Shown piece by piece: positions 11,438 to 24,650 of a DNA stretch of 64,000 bases. Under the pieces are notes generated by a model. It searched no databases. It saw only the letters and a list, made by a program, of their open reading frames with translations, and was not told the DNA's origin. The DNA lies in NCBI GenBank assembly GCA_003586115.2, contig QVOM02000053.1:5499316-5563315 (forward strand). Reading direction: 5' to 3'. Numbering within the stretch: the first letter of the stretch is position 1; every line of letters begins with the position of its first letter. The DNA is from Salvator merianae. Taxonomy: Eukaryota > Chordata > Lepidosauria > Squamata > Teiidae. A program made the position numbers and the translations under genes.

Positions 11438-12553
11438 CTGAAAAAGAGGAGAAAAAAATTATTTCAGATTAAGACGATACAGTCCTAGGACTTATTTTGT
11501 TTCTCCTTCTTTATGAGTGTAAATGAGTATCACACATGCTTGTCAGTTTTTGATGATGAGAATGAACATGAACTGTGTCAATAGTATTAACTGCATCATT
11601 TCCCTCTTCATTTTGTTCTCATTATTCATAGTTTCAATTTGAGTTCATTCATTCATACATTTTATACCATTTACTGCAGTCAATTATCTTTGCAAAAGAG
11701 AGAGTAAAACCATACATCAAAAGAGAAAATAGGAAAACAAACAAACAAACAAAACTGGACAAAGACGAGGAGATCTATACAATACAAGATTGCTACTCGA
11801 GGGATAGAATATTAAACAAGGCACTAAAAAGAACTTGCTAGAAACCACTAGAACTAGTAATTGTCTTTCCATGTCAAAGGACTTCTGATACCAAACCTTT
11901 CTTCCTCCTTCTCCCTTCCTGTTCTGCCAGGATAAGCTCCTAATGGCAGCATAGCTGAAAGATGACGATTAAACCGGATCTGAAAGCTTATACCACCCTC
12001 AGTGCTGGTGGTGAAATATATATATATACTTAAACATACATACAACCAACTGGAATCATTAACCCTAGAGAAGTAAGCTATATGACTATGCAGCACTGTA
12101 AACTGGTTGGTTTCAACTTTACATAGAAAAAAATGGTCTTAGTTTTGTAGGCAATTGCTATAAAAACTCAGTGCATTCATGAATGCATTAAATAGTCAAT
12201 ATTCTTGTTCATGCAAGACCATTAAGGATTGTTTATATTCACATAAAAATTCTGATGCTTTGTTAAATTTTAACTATTTGCACCAACTCAAATGGAAACT
12301 GTTAAATCATCTGTGCTCCAGCAAGCCTCATTTTCAAATTCAAAAGCAACATCTCTTTGTAACTTTTAAAAGAATGCAACTGAACGAAAGAGCAAAAAAA
12401 ACCCCAAACTTGGTTGAGAAGTTTAAAAAGAAAAGAACAAAGGGCATTTTTTTTAAGGAGTCAAAGAAAAAAAAACAACACCATGGTGAAAGCCAAGCAG
12501 AGGAATATTTTGTTACGGAGTTCTAGTTTATCATTGAATGAAATTAGAATACA

Positions 12554-12556
12554 TTT

Positions 12557-12620
<64 letters not shown>

Positions 12621-12626
12621 TCGTTT

Positions 12627-12692
<66 letters not shown>

Positions 12693-12763
12693 TTCCTTCC
12701 TTCCTTCCTTCCTTCCTTCCTTCCTTCCTTCCTTCCTTCCTTCCTTCCTTCCTTCCCTTCCTT
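12554..12763. repeat. (TTTC)n followed by (TTCC)n tract
   Basis: About 34 TTTC units with a single CG-containing interruption near 12622, then about 18 TTCC units. The strand asymmetry is almost total (pyrimidine on plus). Open frames over it (12414-12791, 12531-12809, 12538-12798) are translations of the repeat. The change of unit suggests a point-mutated unit that then expanded. Confidence 0.98.
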
Positions 12764-13624
12764 TGAGAACTGTTTCTGTATCAGTGATTAGTATATAACC
12801 TGAAGGCACTAATGTAAAGTACTCCTCTGCTAACCCACCCAGCTAGTTTTCTATGTAAGCTCTGAGACATCTTGTATGCATAAGAAAGTGTTTTGTTCAA
12901 GTACAACAGTAAAATATTCTTAATTTATATTTATAGATATATATATTATGCAAGTTTATATTTTAAATTCTTAACTCTATTACTTGATTTCTTGAGAATG
13001 ATTTAGGTCAATCAACACAATCAACACAGTGTCAGAAGACAGAGAGGAGAATTGCAAATACTAACTATGATAGAACTTTATTTTCAGCCTCCAAAGTTTT
13101 CAGGGTAGTCCTTCTCAGAGGTGGCCCTGGTCTGCTGTTAGACCTCTGCACTGATGTATACCAGAAAACTGAGCTAGTGCACCATTTTGGACACCCTTGC
13201 CTGGTCTATACTCTATCCCATGTAGATGGAACATGCTACAATGGGGGTGGGATCTCCCTTATCCCGCACCAGCATGCAGAACGGAGGCTTTTGCACTCTT
13301 TGCTAGCATGAGACAATTTCCCATATAGAAAGGGCTTCCGATTCGTAAATGGGATCATTTCTAGGTTGTTCTGTCATCTTATGGTCACACTCAACATGCA
13401 GGAGATCCCTTCTTTTCTTCTTGGTTGTTCTTCTCCCAAAAGACACCTTCTGCATGTCTCCCTCTCCTTTTTTTTTAATATAGCATCTGATGCTCAAAAC
13501 AATCTGAATGGCTTTAGAAATGTGTGTAGGCAGTTGGTTCAGTGCCTTTCTTCCCACCCCTTGTAGAAATGCTTACTTGTTAACCTTAACAGCTTCTGTA
13601 AAATACATTTACAGTCATATTTAT

Positions 13625-13790
13625 TGCTGACTAGATGTGTCCCTAGGCACTTCACTCCATGGATCTGATGAAGTAGGTTTAGTCTATGAAAGGTTATGCT
13701 ACCAACCTCTTGCTCTCTGTTAGTCTCTAAGGTTCCATTAGACTCCCTTTCTTACTGATCCAGACTAACACAGCTACATCTTTGATATCT
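13625..13790 (+). mobile_element. Dispersed repeat 'GATGAAGTAGG...GACTAACACAGCTAC'
   Basis: Contains CTGATGAAGTAGGTTTAGTC, GCTACCAACCTCTT, TTAGTCTCTAAGG and GACTAACACAGCTAC in order. This wording is, from memory, a very common sauropsid interspersed repeat end. Copies of the same blocks occur in the opposite orientation at 24536-24650 and 63630-63740. The family was not identified further. Confidence 0.6.
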
Positions 13791-16700
13791 TCTTATTTTT
13801 TCTTCCTATTCCCAAGTTCTCCTTCCCTTCCTTTCTTCTTGTTGTGTGAAAAACCCATGACAACACATTAAACCCATGGCAAATCACACATTAAATTCAA
13901 ATGTGGGCAAATAAAACCCTGGTGCCATTGGAGGACTGTTAGGAACTCCCCCAGGCACCAAGCTCTTAAAGTAGGATCTTACGGGAAAAAGGTTTTAAAA
14001 ATGGGAAATCACCTAAAGGAACCACAAAATAGAAGACAAACACTGCAAAACCCTTCCCAAACACAGTATTTGAAAACAAATGAAAACACTTTATTATAAT
14101 ATATAAGAAAAACCTTTAAAAATACATTAAAACAGCAACTTGTCAATTTTGACAGGAGTCAGCTGAGTATCACTGAAAAAAAATAGCATAGCGTCAAAGG
14201 CAATGCAGCAGCAGGCTAGCCCTGAAAGAGGTCTCTCTCTCTCTCTCAGAGATTCAATGTGAAAGTGCAGGGTTAAACCAGGAAGAAAAAGGCTGTAACA
14301 GTGGCTTTTTATGAATGAACAGGGGTCAGGTAAAGACTTGTTTTACAATTGTTGTGAGTGGAGGCTACCAGAGAAAGGGGGCAAAATGGACCTAAGTCCA
14401 CCCAAAGCTAACTCAGGGAAGCCCTAACTTAACCAGGAGCACATGGATCTTGCCTTCAGAGGCACTGAAGGACTTTGAGAGTGTAGTTTCCAGACCTGGC
14501 AAAGTATCCATGGGTAAAGAGAGATTTGCGCAAAACAGAAAAGCTCTGTATTGCAAATCAGCAACAAAGTTACAGTCTTTCCCAATTTGGTTGCCTCAGT
14601 GGAGGCAGAGCAAAGTCTGTGCTGCAGAGACAATGGGGGGGGGTGTGACCTTAACCCTAAACTCAACCCGGAGGTAGGATTTTACATGCAGGTAATTCTT
14701 TCCTATGGAAGGTAGGGACTTCTTACATGTGAATAGGGGGCCATGTGTAGAGGTGTGCTTCTGTAATGTCAATGTGTACATGTTTGGGTGAGATTAACAG
14801 TGGTCAAGGCTTCTCCATGCCTTGATTATGTTGTTTGATAGCATTCTGATTACCTTTTAACAAAATAAACAACAGCTTGCATTTCAAGCAACTATGTTGC
14901 ATCTGTAAACAGATTCCTTCTATACCCAGAACTTCTTTCACAAACAAAAAGTGTGATATGTCTTAGACAATAGATTGTTTTAAAAGTCAAATCTAGTGAT
15001 GTTAGAAGTTTCATCAGCTGTTTCTGCAACATAGAATCTTAGTCTTTGCTCTTCTTTTTTTGCATGGAGTCAGAAGTAACTGGAGAGAGGAGAGGTGCAA
15101 AACAACAGATTCTTTTTGAATTGACATCTTCCATGGCATTCAGCAGTCCATGCAACTTTGCAGTCCATAATCCTACAGATGTGTGAATGCAATTCCACTG
15201 TACATGTGTATAAGTAATATCAGAAATACTATACTATGCTTGCTCTCTAGCAAGATTTAGAATGCATCACATGGTCTATTTCATCATTTTATCTAGTTCG
15301 TTCTTCTTCCCCACAATAGTCAAATAAATAAATTCATTCTGAGACTGTCTTTGTTATTAGAACACTAAGTGACACTGAAGCAGTTAATGGCTTGCAGAAT
15401 AGGAAGGTCCATGCACATAGACAGAGAGAAACTATATTGCATATAGAAGCATTAATAATATATATTTTATGTTTGAATTGTATAAAAAAATCTGAACAGT
15501 GAATACACACTTTTAAAGAGTCTGAACACAATAGAATGGAAAGAAAAAAAACCAGACCCATGGCTTAGGGCCAAAAAAACTGAAATGGCTGCTCAGTCCA
15601 TCATTCCTTGGGAGATTGTGTTACATACACAAGGCATAAAATGAGTCAGATGATTAAGGAACTTACTTACGCATATTTGGCAGGAATCTTGAAAATAGCA
15701 GTGACCATGAGTAAAAAAAAGTGCCTTATGTCATAACTATGATTTTTTTTGAGTTTATGACTCAGTTTATATTGCAGTGTCTTTTTAAACTGTGTATGTG
15801 ATATTTCTTTAATTCGTCTCTCTGTCTTTCATATTTAAAGATCTGTAGATCTCCCTGCAGTGCAACCTTCCACCTACCTACCTACTTTTCTGTCTTTCTC
15901 TTTCTTTTCATTTTAAAAGCATTCTTAGAAAGATCAAATCATTAATAACATTAAAGACAGTGCTATGGATTATCTGTACTAGATATGTTACTTTTGAACG
16001 GGGGAAAAAAAAAGAAATTTTAATTGGAAACTTTGCAGCTGGAAACCTCTAGGGCTGTAGTGCCTTTAAATTTGGGTAAAAGTTAGCTACTGTGAAATGA
16101 AAATTATTATGCTTGTGAAGCTTCTGTGTGCAACAGTTGGGAACTACATTATCCTTCCAAATTAAATTTAATGTAGCTATGGTTGAGGGAAGATTCAGTT
16201 TCAGAGTTTCGGGGATCAGATCTTGCAGATATAACAACACAGGGTTTTTTTTACAGGGATTTGAACCATTAATCAATGAGGCCATAAAACCATTATATGT
16301 TCCTACTCCTAATTGGCATATGGCCAGGAGAAATGATACCTCACTCTTGATCTAGTCAATCACACAGAATAAAGAGAATTTCACTCCTGTCCATGCACAG
16401 TCCTTGCCTGGGATGGCCATGTATCTAATGTTATGGAAACAGTCTTCCATATGAACTCTATTTGAAAGTCAGTCTGGTCCAAGTCCAGCATAAACCTGAA
16501 TGTAATGTTCATGATAATGCACTTTTCCATGAATTAATATATTACAGACAGATAAGCTGGCATATAGTCCTCTCCTTCCCAAGGTGTCTTCTCTGAAATG
16601 TGCCTTGTGTCACCATTCTCCTCACTGAACTTTTGAGTTTACTAATGTTATATATTAACTGATGGATGGAAAAGAAACACTTTTTTCTCCAAGCATTATG

Positions 16701-18239
16701 TGGCTGTTGTTTTTAATTCTTTCTCCATCTCTGTTTATTTGGGATCTCTTTTTTTGAGCAGGCATCTGGGAGGAAGACATGATTCTTACTTTTGCTCCTT
16801 ACCTTGAGTCCACCAAAATTGTTCAATTCCTGCTTATTCTGAACAGTTGTTTGTGGTATTTTGTAGCCATCCACATGCTACTGGATTACTCAAATATATA
16901 TATTATGATGAAAGGAGAAACTGGGAACCTTGTGGTTGCCAATCAACTCCTGGACAGTGATCACATAGAGCAAATACAGTGATCACATCATCACATTTTC
17001 CACTTCCTTTACATAATTCTTACAGTTATTTCTATTTGCAGTTAGCAACGTACATAAGCATATCCATAATGATATTCCTCCCTGCTTTTGCAGCTGTTGC
17101 CTCATTTACATGGGAAAGAGGACTCTCTCTTTCCCTTATTGCTTGGTGCAGGTTCCTTGCTGTATGGCAGGAACTGACCAGGTTTCTGATGCTTTGCCAC
17201 TTGCACAAGTCATCCCTTTTTTGGGAATCACTTTTGTGCATTCTCAATGTTCTGCTTTAGACCAGAATCACAAGCTGGTTGTGACAGTACAGATGAGAGT
17301 GATGACTGTGAGAATGAAGCACTCTCTTCCTTTCTAACCTGGTGAAGGTTTAAAAAAGAGAAGCCTTTTGAGGCTGAGAGCTTGTTTCCGTATTCCTCCC
17401 TCATTTGTTACTTTCTATTAGCCAGAATAGAGAAGAAGGGAGGGACACAGGCACCTTGGGTGCAGGGGCACCAAACTGGGACCTAAAGTCAAGCTAGAGA
17501 GAAATTGGGGTGGAACCAGATATGGTTAGGTTGAGAGCATGTGGGATTCAGAATGGGTCTTTCTTAGATACTTGGTGTAACCCAATTTCCCAAAGAAAGG
17601 ATTCAGTAACCTTGCTTTAAACAGCCAACCTTTTCTACCAACCTTTTCTTAGTTCAGAAACTACCGAGTACATTCAACCATGCAATCCAATTATCATCTA
17701 TTGTTCACTTGCTACAAATTTTCCACTTTGACTGATAAGTTAACAAGTTTCTGATTCTGTGCTGTATCCTTGTCTGCTTGCCATGCAGAGACTTTGTACT
17801 TATTATCTGAAGTCTTTTTTGTTGCTTTGCAGTGTTGCTTTCTTTTGCAGATTTATAAAGATTGTCAAATTCGTATTCTAAAAGTCTCCAGAACTCCTTC
17901 CTTGACTCCTATCCTTGTGGTTTCACCTCAGCCAACTGCATTCTGTGTTTTTTTTTCAGTGGCTATTCATAAAAACTACCTCATACACCTTAAGATCCCT
18001 AGGTATAACTAGAACAGAGTGATTCCCCCCAAACCAGTTCATTCCTTTACTACCCTACGTCTTCATGTACACACCAGAAGAGTACATTTGTACAGATTCT
18101 ATGCTTACAAAATCTACTGAGTATAGACTAAAAACATATTGTCATCTCAAAGATGAAATTCAGAGATAGAGGATCTTCCCTTGATAGGAAGAAGTCTAGA
18201 TGCCTCATTTTTGCATGCTAGTATAGATTATAGGGAGCT
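13791..18239. other. Intronic sequence without recognised features
   Basis: No exon, RNA gene or assignable mobile element found. There is a short CT run near 14232-14247 and a G run at about 14635-14644. Open frames up to about 90 codons have no domain signatures and no splice context. Confidence 0.45.
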
Positions 18240-18660
18240 CTAACATGTTCCATCTCCTCCTCTCATAATGGGTTATTTAATAGATTCCTTTGTTGTTCAT
18301 TCAAATGCTTGACCCCTTTCAGAAATAAATCCTCTGTTTATTTATCCCTAATAGGCCTTCCATCCAGTTTTTTATCCATACACAATTGTTGATATTCTTT
18401 AATCTTACTCGATATTCTTTTATATACCCTCTTACTGAACAAACCATCTTCTTCTCTCTCTTTTTTTTTTTTTAATTGCCATGCTAACATTTTAATTCCT
18501 TTCATGCCTTACTAATATAGTTCTTGCCTGGCATAAATTTGTGTTCTCACACGAATATGAGTATCTAATATTTCAATTTCCCTTTTTAACTTAGTAATTT
18601 CCTTAAATTGAGTCTGAGCGTCTGATTTTATGATTCTCTTCCAATTTCTTTAATTCAGCT
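18240..18660 (-). mobile_element. L1-type LINE fragment, ORF2 region before the reverse transcriptase (tentative)
   Basis: On the minus strand one frame reads KRIIKSDAQTQFKEITKLKR then EIEILDTHIRVRTQIYARQE, followed after a frame break by GIKMLAWQLKKKK. This lysine/glutamate-rich helical pattern leading into an 'LA..LKKK' motif resembles the linker between endonuclease and reverse transcriptase in L1 ORF2. Several stops interrupt it. The call is from pattern alone and could be wrong. Confidence 0.4.
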
Positions 18661-19839
18661 TCCAACAAGAAAACACTTTCAGGTTGGGGCAAATTAGCAA
18701 ATGGTAAGTGGCAATTAAGCTTGGAACTATTAGCAAAGAGGGAGAAACTTGGTAACACTTTATATATATCAAGAGGAAAAACAATTGTGGCAATGACTGG
18801 GAGACAAGGGCTTTTCGTTTATCAGCAGGAGACTGGGAGTTACTTTTAACTCCAACTAACAATGCAGCACAAATTCTTAAGCATGAAGCTGGGCAATAGA
18901 GCACTCAATTGGGGAAACAAGGAAGTGAGGAAATGCAAGAGGGAGAACTGGCAAGGCAAACTGCATGGGGATTGTTATTCCCTAAAGAAAATTTGCTTGC
19001 TAAGCATGGGTGGGCAGAAGATAAGCCTAAGTTTTGGGCACTTAGAGCCTGTTCAAGCATCAAGAACGCTTGCTGGCCAAATGTGTCTGAATTGAGTCCC
19101 TCAATTCAATTAATTCTTCCCTGTGATTCCCCAGTTCAAATCTCCACAATGGTTCCCTCTCATACACTTTCATTTGTGTTCCCATAATGAATTGGGATGA
19201 CAGTGCCAAGGCATGATCCATCTTTTTTGTTCACTAGTTCACTAGTTTAAATAGTGTTCCCTCTACCCCCATCTTCAAACAACAGGACAAGGAAATGACA
19301 TTGTGAATGCTTTGCAACTTTGATAAGGATAGGAGACCCCTTGTATTCAAAAACAAATCATTGTCAGTCTATGTTTTTCAATGTTGACTCTACCAAAGTT
19401 GAATACAGTCAGTGAGAGAAGAGAGGAAAAGGTATGGAAAAAAAAAATAGGGGATTTTTGGGGGTCTCTCTGCATTCCTTTTGGTGAAAAAAATGAACTT
19501 TAGATAATGGTCTGTATAATTTTAGTTCTCTTCTCTTTCAAAAGTCTGAACTTTAGATAATTGTCTCTTAAGCATTGTGAAACTTTTCTTTGACCTTTAG
19601 TCCAGAAGAGTAGCAATAAAACATATTTTATACAGTCACTTCCCAAACAGCTAAATATCTATTTTTTCCCCCTTTTTCTTGGGGGCAGTACAACCCATAG
19701 ATGGGGAGAAAAAAGAAACTTTTCCAAGCAAAACAAAACAAAACTCAATATGGAAATTTGATTTTTAAGGAGAAAAGAACTGGCTGCCATGTTTCTTTTC
19801 CTACTGAACAAGCCTGCAGTGTCAGTTACAATCTAGCTG

Positions 19840-20290
19840 TTGCATTCTGCACCAGGCCTTCCTGCTAGACTGTCAAGTGCAACTCTACTCAGAGCACATT
19901 AAAATAGTCCAACCTGGAAGTGACCAAGCGTGCATTATTGTGGCCAGACCGTTTCTGTCCAGAAAGGGCCAAAGGTGGCTAACCAGCCATAGTTGGAAGT
20001 AGGCGCTCCTGAACACCGGCTCCACCTTAGCCTCAAGTGTCAGTGCAGAGACCAAGATCATTCACAAATTAGGAACCTGCCTCCTACAGGGCAAACAACC
20101 CCATCATGAACAGGATGCCTCCCTTCTTCATGGGCACAAGAGCTTATAACACACAGAAACTCCATCTTGTCTGGATTCAGTTTCAATTTATTGACTCCCA
20201 TCCAGCTCATTACCACATCCCAACACATGTCAAGCACTTCAGCCACCTCTCCAGCTCTGTCAGACTAGTTGCACAATTTCTTGCTTATGG
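19840..20290 (-). mobile_element. L2/CR1-clade LINE fragment, reverse transcriptase 3' part
   Basis: Minus-strand translation contains VLDMCWDVVMSWMGVNKLKL followed by NPDKMEFL, the WM..NKLKLNPDK(T)E motif that follows the reverse transcriptase active site in L2/CR1-type LINEs. A 27-bp block (20167-20193) is identical to 53627-53653 in another copy of the family. Stops and frame changes show it is dead. Confidence 0.75.
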
Positions 20291-22555
20291 GCCAAACATT
20301 GAACGTAGCCCAGCTCTAACGTGGATAGCAATATGGGGAGAGGAATGGAACTTAACCCATTTTTCTTTTCTGCATGTAGAATTCTCTCGAAGTGTGACGC
20401 AGACAGCTATCTCTATGGGACTAATTAGTTTCATTAATTCCTAGTATTTCACTTCACCAAACTTCTAGGGATGGGGGATCACCAGGCAAAAATACCTTAA
20501 TATCTTTAGATCCATCTTTCTGGAGTCCCTAAGTGCACTCCTTAATTTTTCATCAAACATATACATCCATGGCATCATTTATTCATAGTTTAAAAGTAAA
20601 GAACAAAATTTGGGGAAAACAATGTTAAGCATGCCAGATATCCTTAGCATTCAGCAGCTTTGTTGCCATTGACAAAGGATATTTCCAAGCAGAATCTAAC
20701 CATTGCCTTAATTCACATTTAGTTCATCACTACAAAAACATTCTGAATGAATGCAAAACTTTCTTTCTCTGTGCTTGCAACACAAGGCCTTCAAAAGGCC
20801 TGAATGGCTGGTTTGGAAGGCACAGGACTTGTTGCTGCCATGAATGGCATGATGTATGGATGCCAATCAAACAGGTGAGACAGCTGGAACACAACTACAA
20901 GGAGGAACCATTTTCATATGTCTGTTGTGACCATGTCAGAGAGCATTTCTGCACTTGTGTGCAATGTTCCAAGAAATGGCAAGCTGTCCCCTCCCAGAAC
21001 AAGCAACCCATCCCAAGCTGGGTCAGGGTTACCAAAATCAGCCAACTAATTAGTCTCATTTGGCTTTTTTGAGGCTTTTTCTATGGCTAGGATAATTAGT
21101 TTAGCAATTTCTGACCAAGGTGGCTGGGATGGATTGCCAGTTGACCAGTATAGGGCCATCTGCACTTGGGCCTAGTGTTGCTTAATATAGAGTCCTCAGA
21201 CAGAGGACATGTCAGATATAAAACTGATAAGAACAGATACAGTAACAGTTACATGTTACTGAAAATTATTTGCATGAGAAATCATAAGACTGCAAAAGGA
21301 CTGGTTTCTAGTATTTGTCAATTTATAATGAATGTACTATGTACCATATCCCCAGATATGCATACACATTCAAAATCATAAATGGCGCATTTGAGGAAGT
21401 AGATATTCTTCAGGCCAGCAGTGTATCAATAAACACGCAGCATACAAACAAACCATGGAGTTGCACAGCTTAAGAGATAAGTTCAGCAAGCAACTATATC
21501 AATCAAGCTGATGAAGAGCATTCTCTTATGTGACAGTCCACAAAATCAGAAAAATATCTTGCAAAGCACTTTGAACGTTTGTTGTCTGACCTTCAAGTAC
21601 ATCTATGTACCAGGAAACGAGGCCAGGGTAAATGTTATTACTCAATGACAGCAAAAAGGAATTCAAATCTGTCTTCTTCCATCCTCAGTGTGAATGAAAT
21701 GACAATTCTGGACTCTGACAGGATTACAATTTGCCCTTTCTTTTCCGAGCAGTGAGGTTAAGCTAAGTTGTTCTTCAAGGTTTGCTGACCTAACAACTTT
21801 CTTGCCCTTTGTAAAGTATGTGCTTGATAGCAATTCCCCTTTAATCAAATGGGCTTACAAAAAGCAGCCCTTGTGTTTGGGGATTCAGAGAGCCTTTTGA
21901 CAGAAGTTATCAGTCTGTTAAATATAGGGCAGCTTTCCAAATTCTCCTCACATTAGAACATGAATTATAATCTTGCCTGGCTATAAGTACATTTTGACTG
22001 TGTGACCATGATGTAGCAAAGACAACTTAATCAGTGCCTCGGGGGTAGCTGGTCTCAATTACTGTAATGGAGACTGGTTGGCCTGAGGGCCTGGTTAAGG
22101 CCCTTTGCTGTGTAATGGAGAAGTTGTTCTTAGTAGTGCTTATTTCCAGGGAATTGAGGCTAGAATTGCAGCTGCAGCTTATCTCTGAAATGGAAGCAGT
22201 AGATGGTCCCATTTTAAACAACAAATGTTTTGCACATTGCTCATGGTCAGTTTGCCGGAGCTATCATATAATGTGTGCAGTGGAAATATAAAAGGTAGGG
22301 CAGGGTGAAGGAAATGGCTGTAAGTGGGCTGTGACTTTGCACAAATCCATCATTTGATGTAGAACAGATCAAAGAGGAATTTGATGGAGTCAAAGGCATA
22401 TGGTATCCACTACCAGAAAAAACAAATTTGTATGCAGATGATGTTGTCACCATGTAGAATCTGTGCAGTGCAATTGGACAGATTTAGACAAATTTCAGGA
22501 TTAAAAATAAATTTGAAAAAAACAAACAAAAAAAACAGAAGTTTTATGTTATAAC

Positions 22556-22750
22556 TAGAGATGTGCACAAACTCAGAATTGTGGTTTGGTTCAACTCGAA
22601 CTGAACTGCATGGTGCCTGGTTCAAAGTAGAACTTGAACAGTCTCAACCTGATTTAAGTTTGAACCTTGAACAGCCATCAGACCCTAGCCATCAGGAGTG
22701 TCTGCAGATGCTCCTGATCACCATTAGCTGTGGACAACTAAAATGTTGTC
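22556..22750. mobile_element. Partial TAGAGATGTGCA-type inverted-repeat element
   Basis: Starts TAGAGATGTGCACAAAC and continues with GGTTCA/TCGAACTGAAC words, as in the fuller elements at 31637-31906 and 47779-48114. No matching right end is clear. It is followed by a different repeat at about 22785-23060, of which a diverged copy lies at 49610-49770. Confidence 0.5.
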
Positions 22751-22784
22751 CACAGTTGAACTAGGAGCAGCTCGGCTGCTTCCG

Positions 22785-23065
22785 GTACACAGCATTTGCA
22801 CCTATTTCTGGCTGTGATTGCTGCAGGCCATTCCGTGCCACAGTTGCACACACTGTGCCACGTCCTTGGTTGTCATGGCAGCATTTGGACATTTCCGTGA
22901 TCACTGTCATTGTGGGCAGGCAGCATTCACACTGCAAGTACTGGAAGTCTGTTTCCGGGCTGATTCAGCCCTTCCAATGTGGATAGCTGCCATACTGCAG
23001 GAACTGTTCCACCTTAAAATGGCATAAGTATCCCATTCTAAGGTGGAAAGTGCAAAAAGACCCTA
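22785..23065. mobile_element. Dispersed repeat shared with 49610-49770
   Basis: AGCATTTGCACC near the start and GGAAG(T/C)CTGTTTC(C/T)GGG further on occur in the same order here and at about 49617-49765. This segment ends near AAAGTGCAAAAAGACCC. It has no coding capacity and is probably a non-autonomous element. Confidence 0.4.
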
Positions 23066-23513
23066 TGTCTCCAGGAATGATACATACATAATTTAATGTA
23101 CAGTCCAACACAGAGACAGAAGGGTATGGAAGCTTGGTAACCTTTTAGGTATTTCTTTAACATTTTTCCACTTCATGTGTGTCTGTCTAACAAAGCTTCC
23201 AGGTAGGTTAAATTCAAAAGGAATGTCACACAGGCGGAAACAAACTCACAGAATTGTCAAGCAACAGAACAGCAAAAATATGCTTCTTCTTAGTTAATCA
23301 ATATACTAGTCATTGCCGACAATCTAAACCTTTATAAAAACCTTGGTGAGCTAATTACTGTGCCATCACACATTCTAACACATTAGTAATCTTTTGCACC
23401 AGTGGGAAGGTGAAATAATGCAGCCACAAAGTATAATAATAATTGACAAAGTAAATAAAAAAACAATAAAAAATCAACGGCATACATCATAACTCCTCCC
23501 ATATTATACTGAC

Positions 23514-23631
23514 CTTGATTTTTCTCAATGGTGAAATTTGGGTTATTGGCCATTTCAAGTGGAAGGTTATAAACAAAATAGTGCCCATTTTTAGGATCAT
23601 CTCTGTCAATTACACTCATAGTGTGAATGAC
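23514..23631 (-). CDS. CDH8: CDH8 exon encoding the first part of EC5
   Basis: 118 nt, the size usual for this exon in type II cadherins, phase 0 in and 1 out. The acceptor is a T-rich tract ending TTTTTTTAG at 23632; the donor is CAAG|GTCAGT. It reads VIHTMSVIDRDDPKNGHYFV then YNLPLEMANNPNFTIEKNQ. The DRDDPKNG segment is the cadherin calcium-binding DxD-type motif, and NFT is a potential N-glycosylation site. Joining to the next exon makes an Asp codon (G|AT). Reading through the donor continues open for 43 residues, many hydrophobic, to a stop at 23383. Confidence 0.95.
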
Positions 23632-23851
23632 CTAAAAAAAGAAAGAAAACCAAATCAGTTTTATCTAAGACCCTATGAAAGTTTAGTTGAACAGAAGATG
23701 TGGAAAGAAGAAGAAATATTATATCTGAAGTCTTATGCTTAGTAACATACACTTTCACACTAATAAACTCAAATTGATTTCTGAGTAGATATTTATATCA
23801 CATGTGTAAGTTTAAAAAGTTTCCATACTTCTTTCAAATGGATATAAGTAT

Positions 23852-24000
23852 TAGGGATGTGAATGAAGTTTGTTTTGTTTTTCCCCGCATTCACTTTGCA
23901 GCTCATTGAACACCAGCGTGATTCGCTCTCATGTGAACTGACACACACAAATTACAGTGTTTTTGAAGTTCATTTCAAAGCTTTGCCAAAATGTTTGTGG
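23852..24000. mobile_element. Possible left end of an inverted-repeat element
   Basis: Begins TAGGGATGTGAATGAAG and runs through words such as TGAACACCAGCGTGATTCG, similar in start and composition to the TAGAGATGTGCA family. No right end was located, so the extent is a guess. Confidence 0.3.
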
Positions 24001-24535
24001 AAGGGAATCAGTCAGGGACAGTTGGGGATGGGGGTCAATGGGACAACAGTTCAGCCAATAGAATCACAGGATAGTCCAAAGGGGCACAGTTGGCACCTCA
24101 TTAAAGCTACACCTTCCAAATTCAACAAGGAGTTCCTGGGGTGCCCTGGGGACTACTGTGCCAAGTCCTGGGCCAGTTGGAGGCTTTGCCTTTTCTTTGG
24201 ATTTTGGGTGGAGAGATCCCCAAAAATCCATGAAAGAAGCAAAGGATAATCCTGCTGCTTGGCCATGGCCAACTGTGAGGCTGGAAAGAAAATCCTGACT
24301 AGGATAAGTGCCCCTATCTGCCTATTATGTTCCATAGCACTCCCAAAGCTAGTGTTTGCTGAGACTCTTTAGAAGTGCTATCTTTGCAAAGAAAAAAAAC
24401 CCTGATCTTTTTAATGTGGATTAGAGGTGGGATGGGAATACTAACTGTTCCATGCTACCATTTCTAAGCTGCTTTTCATCCAAAGCTTCTCTGGGCACAG
24501 CCTAAGTCAAAATGAACATAAATTACGTAGAAAGA

Positions 24536-24650
24536 GGGTGGTCTAGCAGTGTTTTAAAGACTAAGAAAAAGAAGTTGGTAGCATGAGCTTCCTTGGACTA
24601 AGCCTATTTCATTGGGTGCATGTAGAAGGAGTTATTAAATTGGCTGCTTA
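24536..24650 (-). mobile_element. Dispersed repeat, second copy of the 13.6-kb family
   Basis: On the minus strand it reads TGAAATAGGCTTAGTC, GCTACCAACTTCTT and TTAGTCTTTAA in the same order as the plus-strand copy at 13625-13790. Spacing is similar. It is diverged and non-coding. Confidence 0.6.

Larger units (their letters stand above)
11438..23513 (-). other. CDH8: CDH8 intron (12,076 bp)
   Basis: Bounded by donor G|GTCAGT at 23513 and acceptor TTTTTCAG at 11438. It contains a 200-bp TTTC/TTCC tract, a dispersed repeat near 13.6 kb, a minus-strand L1 fragment near 18.4 kb, a minus-strand L2-type fragment near 20 kb and an inverted-repeat element piece near 22.6 kb. The stretches 14-18 kb and 20.5-22.5 kb show no recognisable gene or element. 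Confidence 0.85.

Noticed and set aside
12414..12809. Open frames rich in SFLSFFL or KERK repeats on both strands
   Set aside because: They are translations of the TTTC/TTCC microsatellite and have no independent support.
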